A program made the position numbers and the translations under genes. The notes under the pieces are model-generated. The model was not told where the DNA came from, searched no databases, and saw only the letters and a program-made list of their open reading frames with translations. A DNA stretch of 64,000 nt from Rhododendron vialii (Eukaryota; Streptophyta; Magnoliopsida; Ericales; Ericaceae): assembly GCF_030253575.1 (NCBI RefSeq), contig NC_080569.1, forward strand, positions 826,001-890,000, written 5' to 3'. Positions within the stretch are counted from its first letter, which is position 1. Every line of letters starts with the position of its first letter. Below are positions 1 through 12,220 of the stretch, one piece after another.

Positions 1-379
1 AGAAAGAGTTACTCTTCACGTTATCATTTTATTTCCAGCAAAGTCTGTACAAGGAAAAGCTGAACTCTCCAAAAAACATTTGGTTTCGTAAAGTGGTTGA
101 GATATAACCTTTCCACTTCCCTACAGTACATACAGGGACTACACTTCTTTCAAGAAAAAAAAATTGGTGGACCCTATGAGCCACTAGTCCCAAGAGGGAA
201 TCGATCAGTTGGTAAAACAACGGAAAGAATCCCTTTTTTTCCCTTATTATTACGTTTCCTTGCTTCTTCCCTTGGGCCTTTTTTTGTTTGCTTAACCCCA
301 TTTTCCTTTTCACCTTTTGCCTCCCTTGTCTGTTGAATAAAACTACTAAACACAGCATGTACAACAAAGAGAAACCAAC
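1..379 (-). other. Intron of the HGSNAT-like gene, running off the left edge
   Basis: Seen: a GT donor follows coding exon 3 at 379-378 on the minus strand. No further exon continuing the conserved membrane region could be read between 379 and 1. Inference: this is intron 3, and its acceptor lies outside the window. Confidence 0.6.
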
Positions 380-1873
380 CTTGCAGTACCACCCCCAAGA
401 GGAAAAGCTTAATTGTTCTGAGTATGACTTTCTTGGTAGCAGACTGTTTGTTTGTTACTTTCTGCATGATAAACAAGACACATCATGACTTCCGATGAGT
501 AGACAATATGATTATCATGTCGATACATTTTCTGCTAAAAAGTTATGGTACTCCATGCAGCCCAAACAAAATAGTAGCAATACATGAAGCTGAGAGAATA
601 GCAGCATGAGTGTGCACCCAATCGGAAACTCTACTATTGAAAATTCTTGTGATAGTAGATACCTTGAAGACCAGACCGATGGAAACACCAACACCAAATA
701 GGAAAAACGGCATTACAAAGTCAGCAAGTGTCACACCAAACCATGGAGAGTGGTTTATTGACGGAAATGCTCCTCCGGCATCATCTACTAAAATCATCAA
801 CTGTCAGAAAAACTAACGAGAATGAGAAGAAGATAACAACAGAAAGAACGAGCTAACGAGGCCACACCATTGATGCCAGAACAGACATCATATAACACAC
901 ACTTAAGACCCCGAAATTTATATAGTATCTATTGGCTTGGTGGAATGATTTTGGAAGTGAAACAATTGTGATTCCTTGGACGCCCAATTGAGTGAACATC
1001 CATGGGATTAATATACCATTGGACAACATATTGGATTATACGCCCATAAGGTAATGTATTATTTCCAGCTAACCAAACTACTAAAGGGTACTAGAAGGGA
1101 GTATCATCACTCATTCCAGCAAACCGAATATTGTGTTAAGAAAGAGGGCAATCATGGGGAAATGTTATACACTTTACATTCCGCCTATTCTGTTCTTTGA
1201 GGAGGAAGATACAGTTAAATAGAAGGAAACAAGTGCGGTACCTGTGCAGCCATGGGAAAAATTATGTTTGGTCTTATCCTGCTTACAATGTTTGACCCAC
1301 TTATAGTTTGATAACTAATTTTAGTATTGTCTGTAGACCAAGTGGTCGGTCTAATGGAGTAGCTAATTTTAGTAGTATGTAGTGGAACAAATTATTTTAA
1401 CAACTTTTTATCAGACGGACGACATTGTCCTGTCGAAACTCGGGTTTTAATCAATTATATTCTCGTTTTCTTGACAATATCGAGATTCTCGGTACACCAA
1501 CAGATATACAAGAATTTTACAGTAGATTATAAATTCCGTACTTACAAGGTTCAGAGACACTCAAATGAAGTAGTACAATATGGGAGATTTTAGTACTATG
1601 AACGCGATCAAAGTAGTAGTAGTAGTAGTAAGATTTTAAGAGTGGACGTACGGCAACAGTGAGACCTCGGAAGACGTCGAGAGAGGCGAGGCGTTGATTG
1701 GAACCAACAGACGAATTAGGTCTTGATAATCCATCTGGCTCGTTCGACGATGATGAAGGGGCGATCTCCTCGTCACCTGCGGCGGAGTCACCGTACGGCG
1801 ATGAGTCATGAAGGAGAGGGGTAGGATCGTCTGTATCTGTGTCCGCCGCCGCCACCACCACCACCGAAGACAT
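380..1873 (-). CDS. Heparan-alpha-glucosaminide N-acetyltransferase-like membrane protein, N-terminal part
   Basis: Three coding exons read right to left: 1873-1652 (74 codons), 800-663 (46 codons) and 461-380 (27 codons plus one base). All have GT-AG borders and the joined frame stays open. The first ~60 residues are acidic and serine-rich, as expected for a cytosolic tail. The family signature QRLASLDVFRGLTVA then runs straight across the first splice into LMILVDDAGG, followed by a hydrophobic span ending FFLFGVGVSIGLVFK and the basic loop KKVILRTIKLFLLG. In animals this family (DUF5009/YeiB-like) acetylates heparan sulfate in the lysosome; the plant members are multi-pass membrane proteins of unclear substrate. 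The complete protein should be ~450 residues, so about two thirds lies beyond the left edge. A short GTA repeat sits just downstream of the exon-1 donor. The gene is divergent from the importin-alpha gene and may share its 1.5-kb upstream region. Confidence 0.87.
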
Positions 1874-2080
1874 TTTTCTGTAGTCTGAAGAAGTGCGACT
1901 GAAGAAATTTGGGCGCTTCTTGTTCGTTTTCGTTTATAGAATCACGAGTTGACCATCGATGAACTGAATCAACCGATCTTCTTTCAACTTCAAATCAAAG
2001 GGGAAATAATACTAGTAACATTGATCACCTCAGAATGAGTTGACTATCACGTGTTCGTTTTCGTTTAGATTCTTTGCTTT

Positions 2081-2356
2081 AAGGCTTAATTACATCATGT
2101 TTCCCTAAACTACCAGTTCGGTTTGAATTTTTACGAAGATTTTTTAAAATAATGAACGGAAAAATATAGAAAAAATTTATTGAAAATCGTGTTTAAAAAT
2201 TTTGAGATTTCAAATTTAACGGTGAACGATTGAAGATTAATAAGTGGTCCAAATTTAAAAGTTTAGATAGTTTAAGGTAATGAAGTGCAAAATTTTGTTG
2301 TTTTGGATGGTAATTTGAAAGAGAGTCATAATTTAAAGGGACATGATAATTAAGCC
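2081..2356. mobile_element. Short MITE with terminal inverted repeats
   Basis: The left end AAGGCTTAATTA and the right end TAATTAAGCC are inverted copies, and the similarity continues inward as ATCATGT followed by CCCT. The 7-bp sequence TTGCTTT precedes the left end (2074-2080) and follows the right end (2357-2363), which fits a target-site duplication. It is AT-rich with no coding capacity. The superfamily is unclear. Confidence 0.55.
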
Positions 2357-2454
2357 TTGCTTTTTAATGAGAAGAATAGAGTCCAACTCAAGTCCTTGCC
2401 TTTTTTAATTTCAAGTTAAATTATCACAAAAAAACAACAACAAAAAAAATTCAT

Positions 2455-2935
2455 GGGCCGAGTTCAGTAAACAGATGTTTTACAGGGGTCAGGACCACGC
2501 ACGTAAACAAACAAACCGAGCTTTGCTGAGTTTGAACTCTGCTCATTGGGAGTTTGGATTTGTGTGTGTTTAAATGGTTCATTTTATCTCTCCCTAATCA
2601 GCAATTGCCTAGGTGAGTTTGGTAGGTATAATTACCCTCTTGCCCTCCCTCAAAAAAAAAAACTCTGCTCATTTACTAAACGATTAAAAAATACAGTACG
2701 TATGAGTTTGCGCTCGTTTCGAGTCTCAACGAGTTGAGTTCCCAATGAGTCGAGTTTAGTAATTTACTAAACGAGTTTTTTTAATCAAGTCGGCCTTTTG
2801 TCGAACAAGCTAAGCATCATTTGGCTCGTTTACAGAAACTCAAGCTCGTTTAATAGTAAATGAGTTGAACCAAGCCAAACGTTAATGAGCCGAACCGAAT
2901 TTGGGTGCTACTTTGTTCATTTACAGCAAAGGCCC
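2455..2935. repeat. Degenerate interspersed repeat rich in CGAGTTTAGTAA-like motifs
   Basis: The segment repeats variants of GAGTTTAGTAAA, ACTAAACGAG and GCTCGTTTA on both strands, plus GAGCCGAACCGAA. The same vocabulary recurs at 61345-61597, where it sits between hAT-like ends. It is probably decayed transposon sequence. Confidence 0.4.
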
Positions 2936-3409
2936 CAAACCCATGTTTTTTTCAAAACAACCCCACGTCCTACCCAATCTCTCAGTGGGGTTTGACTCCC
3001 ACAACAACGTCCTCCAGCCGTCAAAAATCAAGTCCAGTGTTGGCCTACCCTGATTCTCCATATCCGACGGCCATGCTTAAATAAAACGCACATTCACGCG
3101 AAGCAAGCGATCGCGACCTTGCTTAAGTGGCGCTTTCGTTAATAAACCTCAACACCTAGCCTTGTCTTGTAATCAACGGTGGTTGAACTGGAAATCGCTA
3201 TAATGAACGGCCCATCCCCCCACTCACTCCAGAAAACAGAAAAACAAAAAAGCAAAAAATCAAAATCAAAACCCTTCTTCTTCTCTCTCTAGCGCCCCTT
3301 CGTAGGTCTCATATAGATCGACGCCTCCGCGGTAAACGCACGTATATAATCACACGAGTCCTATACGTATCGTCTTAATATTCGGGTTTCGTTTTTCGAT
3401 CGAGCAAGT

Positions 3410-6400
3410 ATGTCTCTGAGGCCGAACGCGAGGACCGAGGTTCGTCGGAGCAAGTACAAGGTCGCCGTCGATGCAGAGGAAGGTCGGCGACGGAGGGAAG
3501 ACAACATGGTTGAGATCCGAAAGAACAAGAGAGAAGAGAGCTTGTTGAAGAAGCGTCGTGAGGGCTTGCAAACTCAGCAATTCCCAACCGCCGTTAACGT
3601 CTCTCAAATCGAAAAGAAGGTCTCCGTTAACCTTTCTTACTTGTCATACCTCGATCGTTAGATTTGCAGTTAGCCAGTTATAGTTCCGTTATTTGGCCTT
3701 TTCCTTTATTTGCAATTAATGGTTGATAAGGGTTTGTTTAAAAGTAACATCCTTTGGAATCTTCATGGATTGATGAATATATGTAGGGGCTGATACTGAT
3801 GGGGGAGTATAATCGTAATTTAGCCTTGACTGGTAATAAGTATGGGCCTAATCAAGGTCAAAGACTTACATGATAATCCAATAGGCAAGGGCCGTAAGGC
3901 CTTCAAGCTTCTCCCGGGATAAGTATCGAAGAATCCTCACGATTTTGGGGGGATTTGGAGGAGGGGCTTATTAGAGATGATGGCGGATATTAAGTCACTG
4001 ACCCTTTTTCTTCGTATGAATACATCTGCTCTCTCTAATATGAAGAGAGGAATATTAGATGGATGCTATCCCCCATATCAAACTCTACCCCATCAATTGA
4101 TAGAAAGATCTTTGTCTACTGCTAGACTTTGCCTTTCAGTTGGGGATTCCTCGTATCCAAGGCTGCTTACTACAAACATGAGACAACCCGATGTGATTAC
4201 GGCATGTCTCATTTTAGTGGGGGGTTTAGTGCAACTACGTAGACTGTAGAGTAGTCGGCTTTCTGATGGTGAATTTATTGCCTTGTATTGCAGTTAGAAA
4301 GTCTACCTGCCATGATTGCTGGTGTTTGGTCCGATGATAGCAGCTTACAGCTAGAAGCAACTACCCAGTTCCGAAAGCTTCTTTCAATAGGTTTTCTTGG
4401 AAATACATATTTGATTCCTGTTCAATTCGTTCGATGTTGTGCATGCTTTCATGTTCAATAACTGTGTTTCTTTCTGCAGAACGAAATCCTCCTATCGAGG
4501 AGGTGATACAATCCGGTGTTGTTCCTCGCTTTGTTGAGTTTCTTGCTAGGGATGACTACCCAAACCTTCAGGTTTGATATTTGTTTTTCTTTATTATGGG
4601 CTTCTACCTATTGATATATCTATGTATGAAATTTGTTTTTGTCATGTGTTCACCTATTTCTATTTGCAACGAATTCTGTATAGTTTGAGGCGGCCTGGGC
4701 TCTTACAAACATTGCATCTGGAACATCAGAGAACACCAAGGTTGTAATTGATCACGGAGCTGTTCCAATTTTTGTGAGACTTCTTGGATCTCCAAGCGAT
4801 GATGTTCGTGAACAGGTATATGTTCCTGTCAACAACCCAAACAATAATTGTGTTTTGCTCCATATTTTGATCCTCTTGCTAGGTCCTTACAAGCAGTAGA
4901 GAACGTAGTTTTACATAGAGTTACGCATTATATGGCTGAGTAGATAATGAAGTATCCTCAGTATGTTAAGCATACCTGTTGTTTTATCTTTATAGGCTGT
5001 TTGGGCATTGGGAAACATTGCTGGTGACTCTCCCAAATGTCGCGATCTTGTCCTGACCTGTGGAGCCTTGATGCCACTGCTGGCACAGTTCAATGAGCAT
5101 GCAAAACTTTCTATGTTAAGAAATGCCACATGGACACTGTCAAACTTTTGCAGGGGGAAACCGCAACCACAGTTTGAGCAGGTTTGACTTTGGAATGATT
5201 CAGACTTATATTTGTTTTGATACTATGCTCCCTGATTTTTTGTTTCTAAACCCAAATGCTTTTGTAATCCATTGAGCAGACTAAGCCTGCTCTCCCAGCT
5301 CTTGCACGTCTTATACATTCGAATGATGAAGAAGTTCTCACTGATGCATGCTGGGCATTGTCGTACTTGTCTGATGGTACTAATGACAAAATCCAAGCTG
5401 TTATTGAGGCTGGTGTCTGCCCCCGCCTCGTTGAGCTTTTGCGGTTAGTTTCTGATTTCATCTTGATTTTTCATAATGAAAATCTTTTCTTTATCTTTTC
5501 TATGTGGAACTGAAAAAATGTTCTGTTTTTAGTCATCCATCACCATCAGTGCTCATTCCTGCTCTGCGGACAGTTGGTAACATTGTTACGGGTGATGATA
5601 TCCAAACTCAGGTATTCAAAATATCTTTGTTGTACTATTGTGAATGGTAGTTCAGTTTCATTTGTTCTACGACATTTGTGTGGCTCTTGAATTGTGATGG
5701 CAGTTTCTGTTTCTGTGTGACTCCTGATTCAAAGTTTTTTGCATGTTTGGTCTTCCACTTTCATGAAGTTCTTTGTGCCTTTGTAATTGGATGCTTTCCT
5801 TTTGTACTGCTTCCAGGTTATTATAGACCATCAAGCTCTTCCTTTTCTGGTGAACCTTTTGACAAATAATTACAAAAAGAGCATTAAGAAAGAAGCTTGT
5901 TGGACCATCTCAAATATCACAGCTGGAAATAAGGGTCAGATACAGGTGAGCATATCTACCTTTGTGTTGCTTGTACATTGCATCACTTAGCATTTAGTGT
6001 ACTGGATCGTTTCATCTTCATCACTAGTCATTGCTGTTGGGCCCTTTATCTGTAATATCAATGTCATGAATGGGATATTGTATATCTAAGAAAAACGTCA
6101 TGGCTGTTGTTTTGTGGTAATGGTTAAGTTGTTTATCTCTGTCTATTTCGTGGTGGTAATACTTAAAACGATAAATCATTTAGGCTGTGATTGAGGCTGG
6201 TATTATGGCACCACTTGTCCAACTGCTTCAAAATGCCGAGTTTGAGATCAAGAAAGAAGCTGCCTGGGCAATTTCAAATGCTACATCTGGCGGTACCAAT
6301 GAGCAAATAAAGTAAGATTCTTTTGAGTATTGTATTCTTAATGGCTTTCTTTTACATTTTCAGATCAGAGATTTGATACTGCTGTGTGTTGGCAGGTTCT

Positions 6401-6771
6401 TGGTGAGCCAGGGATGTATAAAGCCACTGTGTGATCTCCTTGTTTGTCCTGACCCAAGGATAGTCACTGTTTGCTTGGAAGGGCTTGAAAACATCCTGAA
6501 AGTTGGGGAAGCTGAGAAGAACTTGGGTAACTCGGGCGATGTAAATTACTATGCCCAGTTGATTGATGAAGCTGAAGGATTGGAGAAGATAGAAAACCTT
6601 CAGAGTCATGACAACAATGAAATATACGAAAAGGCAGTGAAGATCCTTGAGACATATTGGTTGGAGGATGAGGATGAGCAATTACCTGCTGGTGATGCTT
6701 CTCAATCTGGTTTTCGCTTTGGAGGGAATGAACTCCCTGCTGTTCCATCAGGTGGATTCAATTTCAGTTGA
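3410..6771 (+). CDS. IMPA: Importin subunit alpha (nuclear import receptor)
   Basis: Ten coding exons: 3410-3619, 4294-4390, 4480-4571, 4684-4815, 4996-5181, 5280-5443, 5533-5611, 5817-5945, 6184-6311 and 6396-6771. All borders are GT-AG, phases match, and the total is 1593 bases (530 residues plus stop), the normal length. The protein opens with the basic importin-beta-binding domain ([20 protein letters not shown], then [20 protein letters not shown]). About ten armadillo repeats follow, with the ladder motifs [75 protein letters not shown] and [12 protein letters not shown], whose Trp and Asn residues grip nuclear localisation signals. The C-terminus ends GGFNFS, as in Arabidopsis IMPA proteins. 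Role by homology: it binds cargo signals in the cytosol and passes them with importin-beta through the nuclear pore. The gene appears intact. Confidence 0.97.
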
Positions 6772-7460
6772 AGGTACGTGTTTTGTTAAACTTGTGAAGT
6801 TGGATTGAGAAGTGTGCCATCGTTTGTTCTTGGTGGCTCTTACAACCATTTGGCTATGGTTATGACGTTCGCTTTATAGGAGCTGTGACGTGAAAAGGCA
6901 AAATAAAGAAACAATTAGAGTAAATCCAAGGTGTTCTTTCAAAACTATAAGCTTACTATTTAGAGGCTAATGCACCTTGTTGTAAAGCAAAAAACAGACT
7001 GGAAATCTCAAAGTAAACGAAAATGCATAGTCTAAATAAATGAAGGATGTATCTTATGCCGCCACCTCACGGAGGCATGACGAATGGCATTCCTCACGTG
7101 ATGCCCATGATGTGTTTAATCTTTGCTTTGTTTTCTTTTACTCACTTCAATTGGAATTTGAATTAGATTAGTTGGGCCTGTTTCCTAGTCAGTCTATCCA
7201 AACCAAACCTGGTGTAGATTTGTTAGTTGGCTGATGATAGGACTTGCGGATGATAGTTAAGTGTTGTCTCACTGCTAAAGGGTGCTTATTTCTTAGTGCA
7301 TTGGTAAATTTTGCAGGGCATTCAGATTGGATGGGAATGCAACTGGAATTTGGTGGAAGAGATATGGGTCCTTTGTGGGGTAGAGCATCTGTTCGTTGTG
7401 TTCAGGTACAGTTGGGTTCAGATTGAGTTACGGTTGAGGAGATGCTGCCACGTTATGGTT
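6772..7460 (+). other. Probable 3' UTR of importin-alpha, possibly spliced
   Basis: A GTACGTG donor-like sequence begins two bases after the stop codon, and a TTTTGCAG acceptor-like site lies at ~7316. The purine-rich segment 7317-7405 follows, ending in another GT. AATAAA-like signals occur near 6903 and 7035. Either a simple ~270-base 3' UTR or a UTR intron would fit; transcript data would decide. Confidence 0.35.
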
Positions 7461-7912
7461 TGCTTCTTTAAAGTGGTCGAGTAATAAAAAAAAAAGGGTC
7501 GTTTGATACCATGAACCGGGTCGTCGTTAAGCATTGTTTCAGATCCTTACCATGGAAGAGGAACTTGTGAAACAATGCAAGAGTCCAGAGTCCTTTTTCA
7601 TTTTGGTCCCTGCTGTCAGTTTTCATGTATTTTATGTGTTCTATTTATAGAACGCAAGGTGGTCAAAAAAGAGGAGGAAAAAGCTTAATGAATGCATAGG
7701 TGGACTATACTTCCAAGATCAGTATCTAGTCTTGCTGACTGGAAAGGCCTATGGGCAATTGGGTTTGGGGTATGCAAGAGTATATATATATTTGTTATGA
7801 GTTAATGTTAAAAGTCAAAAGTATTCATGGCCGGATGATGTATATGGTTTTGGAAGTCCCATTTGCTATCTTTAAAGTTGTGCGCCTTCTGTAAGGTTGA
7901 ATATTGTTTTAT

Positions 7913-7970
<58 letters not shown>
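7913..7970. repeat. Compound (TC)n-(AC)n microsatellite
   Basis: About 19 TC repeats are followed directly by about 10 AC repeats. Confidence 0.95.
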
Positions 7971-9220
7971 GCATGTGCTTGCATGTGTACATACTAACAG
8001 TTTAGGTATAATATCTGTTGGTGTTGCTTAGTGAATAGGGGTCGTAAGCACTTGACTATAGATTGTTGTATGATGATGAGGATCCTCATAATGCTTTCAA
8101 AGATGGCTGAAACGATGTGCATATGAATTGAATGCGAGATAAGTGTACCTTTGGTGCTTAGGCGCTGTAATTTAGTTGGTGCAAGAAGTTTCTGCGAATT
8201 ATGCTGATGTTGATTTAATGGAGGTTCTTGGATGTTACTATCAGAAAAAGGATAAAGTAAGCTGCAGTGTATTTCAGACACCAAATGTTCCTCTAATTGT
8301 ACACAAGCAAGCCTTCGGAGATGTCTGTGTAACTACCCCTATAATGATTGAACTAGCTTAATCCCAGTTTAGATTTTCTTTGAACTGGATATCCACTTTT
8401 TCAGTTGTCATTGTGATGATGGTTTGGTCAATGGAGACCCTAAACAAGATGTTAGGGTCTGTTACCGTATACGGCTGTGGCTTTTTCCTCCCAGGGGGGG
8501 GGGGTCATCACTTGCCATGGGTTCTTGGAGGTTAGGACTGTCAGGCGCCTTATACAGTATATTGACCGACCGTAAAACACCAGCTTTATCGAACAGTGAA
8601 TAATGTAATCTCTATCAAACTATTCAGAGTCTATGTAGAAGAGCATACTAATTGATTAAACTTAGCCAAGTTTAGGAATTTGTGAAACAAACAAAGGTGC
8701 GGGCGCCATTCGAGGAGATCTAGAAACACAGCATTTTGCACAATATGCTTATGTGCCAAGTATAGTTAGCAGTTGAAAATTACAATCCATCTAGTTGGTT
8801 GCCAATTACACTGCTACACAGGCGCGTTGTGAAAACTGTCGTGCATGTTGTCTTATTCATACCTCTCTTGTCATTAGAGACGGGATGATCCCACTGTTGT
8901 TTCTTTCGATGTGACCGTTACTCAAACGTCATTACTGTAATTATGGAGAAATCAAGAAGTATGGAAAGGGTACGGAGTGTGTAATAGTGCTGGGAAGTTC
9001 GGAACCTTCCTCTGGAATTAGTGCAGAAGCAAGAGGACGAAACTCGCATGGACAATCCCCATTCACAGGCGCAGAGCGAGGAAAAGTACTCTTTTGTCTT
9101 TATCTTCCCCTCCCCTTTTAGTTCCTCTCCAACAGGAACCCAAACTGCTTGCGACTTTCCGTCAAAAAAGAAGAAAATAAAACTATTTGGAACTCTGTGC
9201 TGTTTTTTCAAAGCGAAAGA
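7971..9220. other. Intergenic, no gene seen
   Basis: Short open frames only, with no recognisable domain, on either strand. A run of G lies near 8496. No transposon ends could be set. The last ~200 bases are upstream sequence of the broken GTPase-like gene. Confidence 0.55.
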
Positions 9221-10627
9221 ATGGAAGATCAACTACTATCTTCTAACCAGGAAAATGTCTACGAATCTCCGCCAAAGGCTGTATATTGTTGGTGGAGATC
9301 GGTAGCAAAGTTCGACGAATACACAAATTTGGGGATACAAAAGGTGACTCCATGGCTCAAAGTCCTGAGGGAAATGGAGAGATTGGCCTTGGTTGCCCCA
9401 GAAGTCCTCGATGAGCTTTGACAGAAGCTTTTCAACTACCGTTGTGGGGGATTTCTGGGTCCCCACAGGGGGAATTAAGAAGGAAGAGATGGATATAAAT
9501 TCCTCCTGTTAACACCATTCTGTTGGTTGGTTTTCATAATGCTGACAAGAGTTCGCTTGTGAATCTCATGTACAGCGTTTTGGGACGGCCTGGTCTCATA
9601 CCCTTCGCCCAAACCTCTTCAGGTAAACTCCGTTAGCTCTACAATTGGGAAATTTCTAGTCCAGATATAGTAAACTACAGAAAATGGTAACCACAGTTCA
9701 CTTGATAGTTGTCAAGGTGCAAAAAGTAGAATATGGAGGAAAATTGTGTAGAAGTGTGTCAAATTGTAGTAGAATGTGTATTGAAGTTTTAACTTTTTTG
9801 ACATTCTTTTCACTTTAACCACCACTCACTCAGTTGTAATCGTGATCTACAGAATGGTACTACTCAATAATGTGCTTGTTTCATCATTAGGTGATGTTAA
9901 GTGACAAAGTTTGATATTCAAGACGCAGTTAGGAAATGATATGGGGGCTATTTAACTTATGGAACAGTAACGGCAATGTTGTATAGCTATATGTTTTGCA
10001 AAAACTAAAAGCAAAACAAAGGTATCATTGGAACACTTTTCTTAAATTTTTGGCAGCAGAATTTGCATTTTTCTCCATATGTTACTACTGCCACGTGACT
10101 TCTTCACATAATCTTCTATTTTCCATAGCTCAAGTTTTGATTTCACTCTCGCACCGCTGCACATCCCTACCCCAACCCAAGGTTAATCAAGTTTAGGAAG
10201 GACATAATTGATGGTCAATGACTGGGTTCTCTTCTGTTAATTCGTAGGAAGTGGAACTAGTCACACACCTTTGTTTATGGAGGAACACAATGTGTTGAGA
10301 TCAATGAGTAGCGGGTTCTGTGTATATGATACACGAGGGTTTGACTACGATAAGGTGAACGAGTGTGTTGAGGAGTTGTCTGAATGGGTGACCAATGGAG
10401 TTCATCATAAGCAGCTTTGCTTGAGACGGGAAGACAGTTTGTTGGCAACAGAGGATTTGGAAGTTCCTCTGTTCAATTCATTTGCTAAGTTTGCGAGGAG
10501 AAGAGTCAATTGTGTGATGGTACTGGCCAATGTCTCAAGAGATCTATAAAGCCTTGAAAGCGGGTGATAAGAAGCCGGTGGATGCTGTGAAAGACCTCTT
10601 CTGCTCATTGGCATGAAGGAAATGCAG
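9221..10627 (+). pseudogene. Broken plant P-loop GTPase-like gene
   Basis: Two exon-like blocks, 9221-9621 and 10248-10627, keep a GT donor (AG/GTAAAC) and an AG acceptor. The first starts MEDQLLSSNQENVY and keeps MERLALVAPEVLDEL, then meets a TGA at 9419-9421 where an Arg codon (CGA) is likely in intact relatives. Reading resumes only in other frames: DFWVPTGGIKKEEMD, then SSLVNLMYSVLGRPGLIPF. The Walker A region reads GFHNADKSS, so the glycine before the lysine is Asp. The second block keeps the G3-like VYDTRGFDYD and RRRVNCVMVLANVS, then shifts frame near 10537 before IYKALKAGDKKP. There are thus at least one stop, two frame shifts in block 1 and one in block 2. No C-terminal exon was found in the next kilobase. 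From memory the intact family is an uncharacterised plant GTPase-like group with a C-terminal membrane segment. Retained introns argue against a retrocopy. Confidence 0.75.
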
Positions 10628-11204
10628 TAAGATATCTTTCATCGTCTCTTGTTAGTTTCTTTGAGGATATATTCAAACATATTCGCATGCAAGTTTTGCC
10701 GTAGTTTGTATGTACACACTTAAGTACACTGTTGATTAGAAAGGAAATCGGGTTTCAAATTCCCAGAAACTATACAACCATATGGTCAAAGGCAATGGCT
10801 TAGCCCACATAATATACCATCATGTAACAAATTCCACAAAACACATTAACAACATAAATATTGTTTCCTCATGGTTTATTTCTTGTCCTGCTTTTTCACC
10901 ATCAAGTGGTCATTGGCTTAGCGCTACTTCTCGTGTCTAATGCTACCTTTTCCTCTTAACGATTCCGCTTTCTTAAGGCCATCAAAATGTCCTAGTCAAG
11001 TCATTTTTTCCGCTTGTTTAAGTGAAATGGAAACTTTCTTTCTCCGGAACTCTCTATCTATTGATTAAATCAGTAAAAGCAAAACCAATAACCAGATTGA
11101 GATGAGATAACATAAAAATTGTGCTGAAATAATATGCGGAATGGAATATTGGATGCAGATGAAAATCCTATCTTGATCTTGATCTTTTGCTACTTTTTTT
11201 TATT
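10628..11204. other. Intergenic, no gene seen
   Basis: AT-rich sequence. The missing 3' exons of the broken GTPase-like gene were looked for here on both strands and not found. Confidence 0.5.
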
Positions 11205-11395
11205 TTTTATAACCGAATGTCTGAGCCAACTTGCGCACGCCTCGCTTATTCTGGGACCCTAAAGTTACTGACTGGACAAACCTCCTGTAGGTCCAAGGTT
11301 TGAAATGTTTAGCCTTCGTTGGATTAGAACTTGCGATCTCTTGGGGGCGAACCATTTAGTTGCTTAAAGTTGTTTTTTCAAACCCTTAGGAGTAT
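11205..11395 (-). mobile_element. tRNA-derived SINE, minus orientation
   Basis: Read on the minus strand it has a tRNA-like head with a B-box-like AGTTCTAATCC. It ends with the tail shared by other copies here (CGAGGCGTGCGCAAGTTGGC, then ACATTCGGTTATAA) and an A-rich tract. Related tails occur at 18328, 33733, 36450, 55640 and 60440. Confidence 0.6.
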
Positions 11396-11451
11396 TAGAC
11401 GGCCTCTTATGTTGTTCACATGATGAGTATTATATTATCAAAGATTCTATC

Positions 11452-11736
11452 ACCACGACCCTAACCATAATTTGATTATGCTTATTAAACAAGAGATGGA
11501 TCTGTTAAGGAATGGTAGTCTAATTTTCGTGTGGAGGGAAGCTAATGGGTGTGCTCATAAGTTAGCAAAGATAGACTTGAAGTGGGAGCAGGGAGAGTTG
11601 ATCCACGGGCAAGTCCCTTTGGAGGTCCTGAAGCATCTGCGAAACGATGTTGATGGCATTGACAGATTAAGATCGGTCGCTAGTAGTGGCTATGGTGTTT
11701 AGGGCTCAGGCCTTCCTTTTGTAACCAAACAAAATA
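11452..11736 (+). mobile_element. 5'-truncated LINE stub with RNase H remnant
   Basis: The segment is flanked by the 12-bp repeat AAAGATTCTATC (11440-11451 and 11737-11748), as made by target-primed insertion, and ends in an A-rich tail. The frame at 11472-11702 reads VWREANGCAHKLAKIDLKW, the C-terminal motif of the RNase H-like domain (RVT_3) found in plant non-LTR elements. Only this 3' end is present. Confidence 0.65.
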
Positions 11737-11748
11737 AAAGATTCTATC

Positions 11749-12220
11749 GCTTTCTGCTTATTTCTGTGGTACCAACCAGAATACCCAGGTGGTGGGGTCA
11801 TAATCACGGAAACCTAATCCTCCTTCCATGCCTCAGATGAATTCCTGTAGTTGTCATCTCTTTTACTTTTAATAAAATTTCAGAATTGGTTTTGTAATGA
11901 TTTGCCTAATGTTTGAAGTACTACTAGCTAGTTGCCAAAAGTCATACAGTAATATCCTACTGTATTAATCATCTAATGATTTCTGCTTTCCTCACTTCAT
12001 CAGCTCATCCTTGTATTAGAGTGATTGAGTGCCTTGGCTTTTAAGAAATTTTTAAGCGTTTGTCTCTTTGAAATGTGCCAAAATAAAAAATGCAACTTCA
12101 GTTAGGATATAGCAACCATTACCAAACACAAATGCACAACGCGCACACACAATCACATTCAATGCGGGTATCAAACACACTGCAGCATCACCTACATGAA
12201 AGTGTGCATGTGTGTACACT
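11749..12220. other. Intergenic, no gene seen
   Basis: AT-rich with a GT/AC-rich patch at 12140-12230. No coding region or clear repeat boundary. Confidence 0.5.

Larger units (their letters stand above)
1874..3409. promoter_or_regulatory. Shared upstream region between two divergent genes
   Basis: The 1536 bases between the start codons of the HGSNAT-like gene (minus) and importin-alpha (plus) must hold both promoters. The middle is filled by a MITE and by a degenerate repeat. The importin side (~3180-3409) becomes pyrimidine-rich, with a CT tract near 3280, which suits a 5' UTR. No single core promoter element stands out enough to call. Confidence 0.45.
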
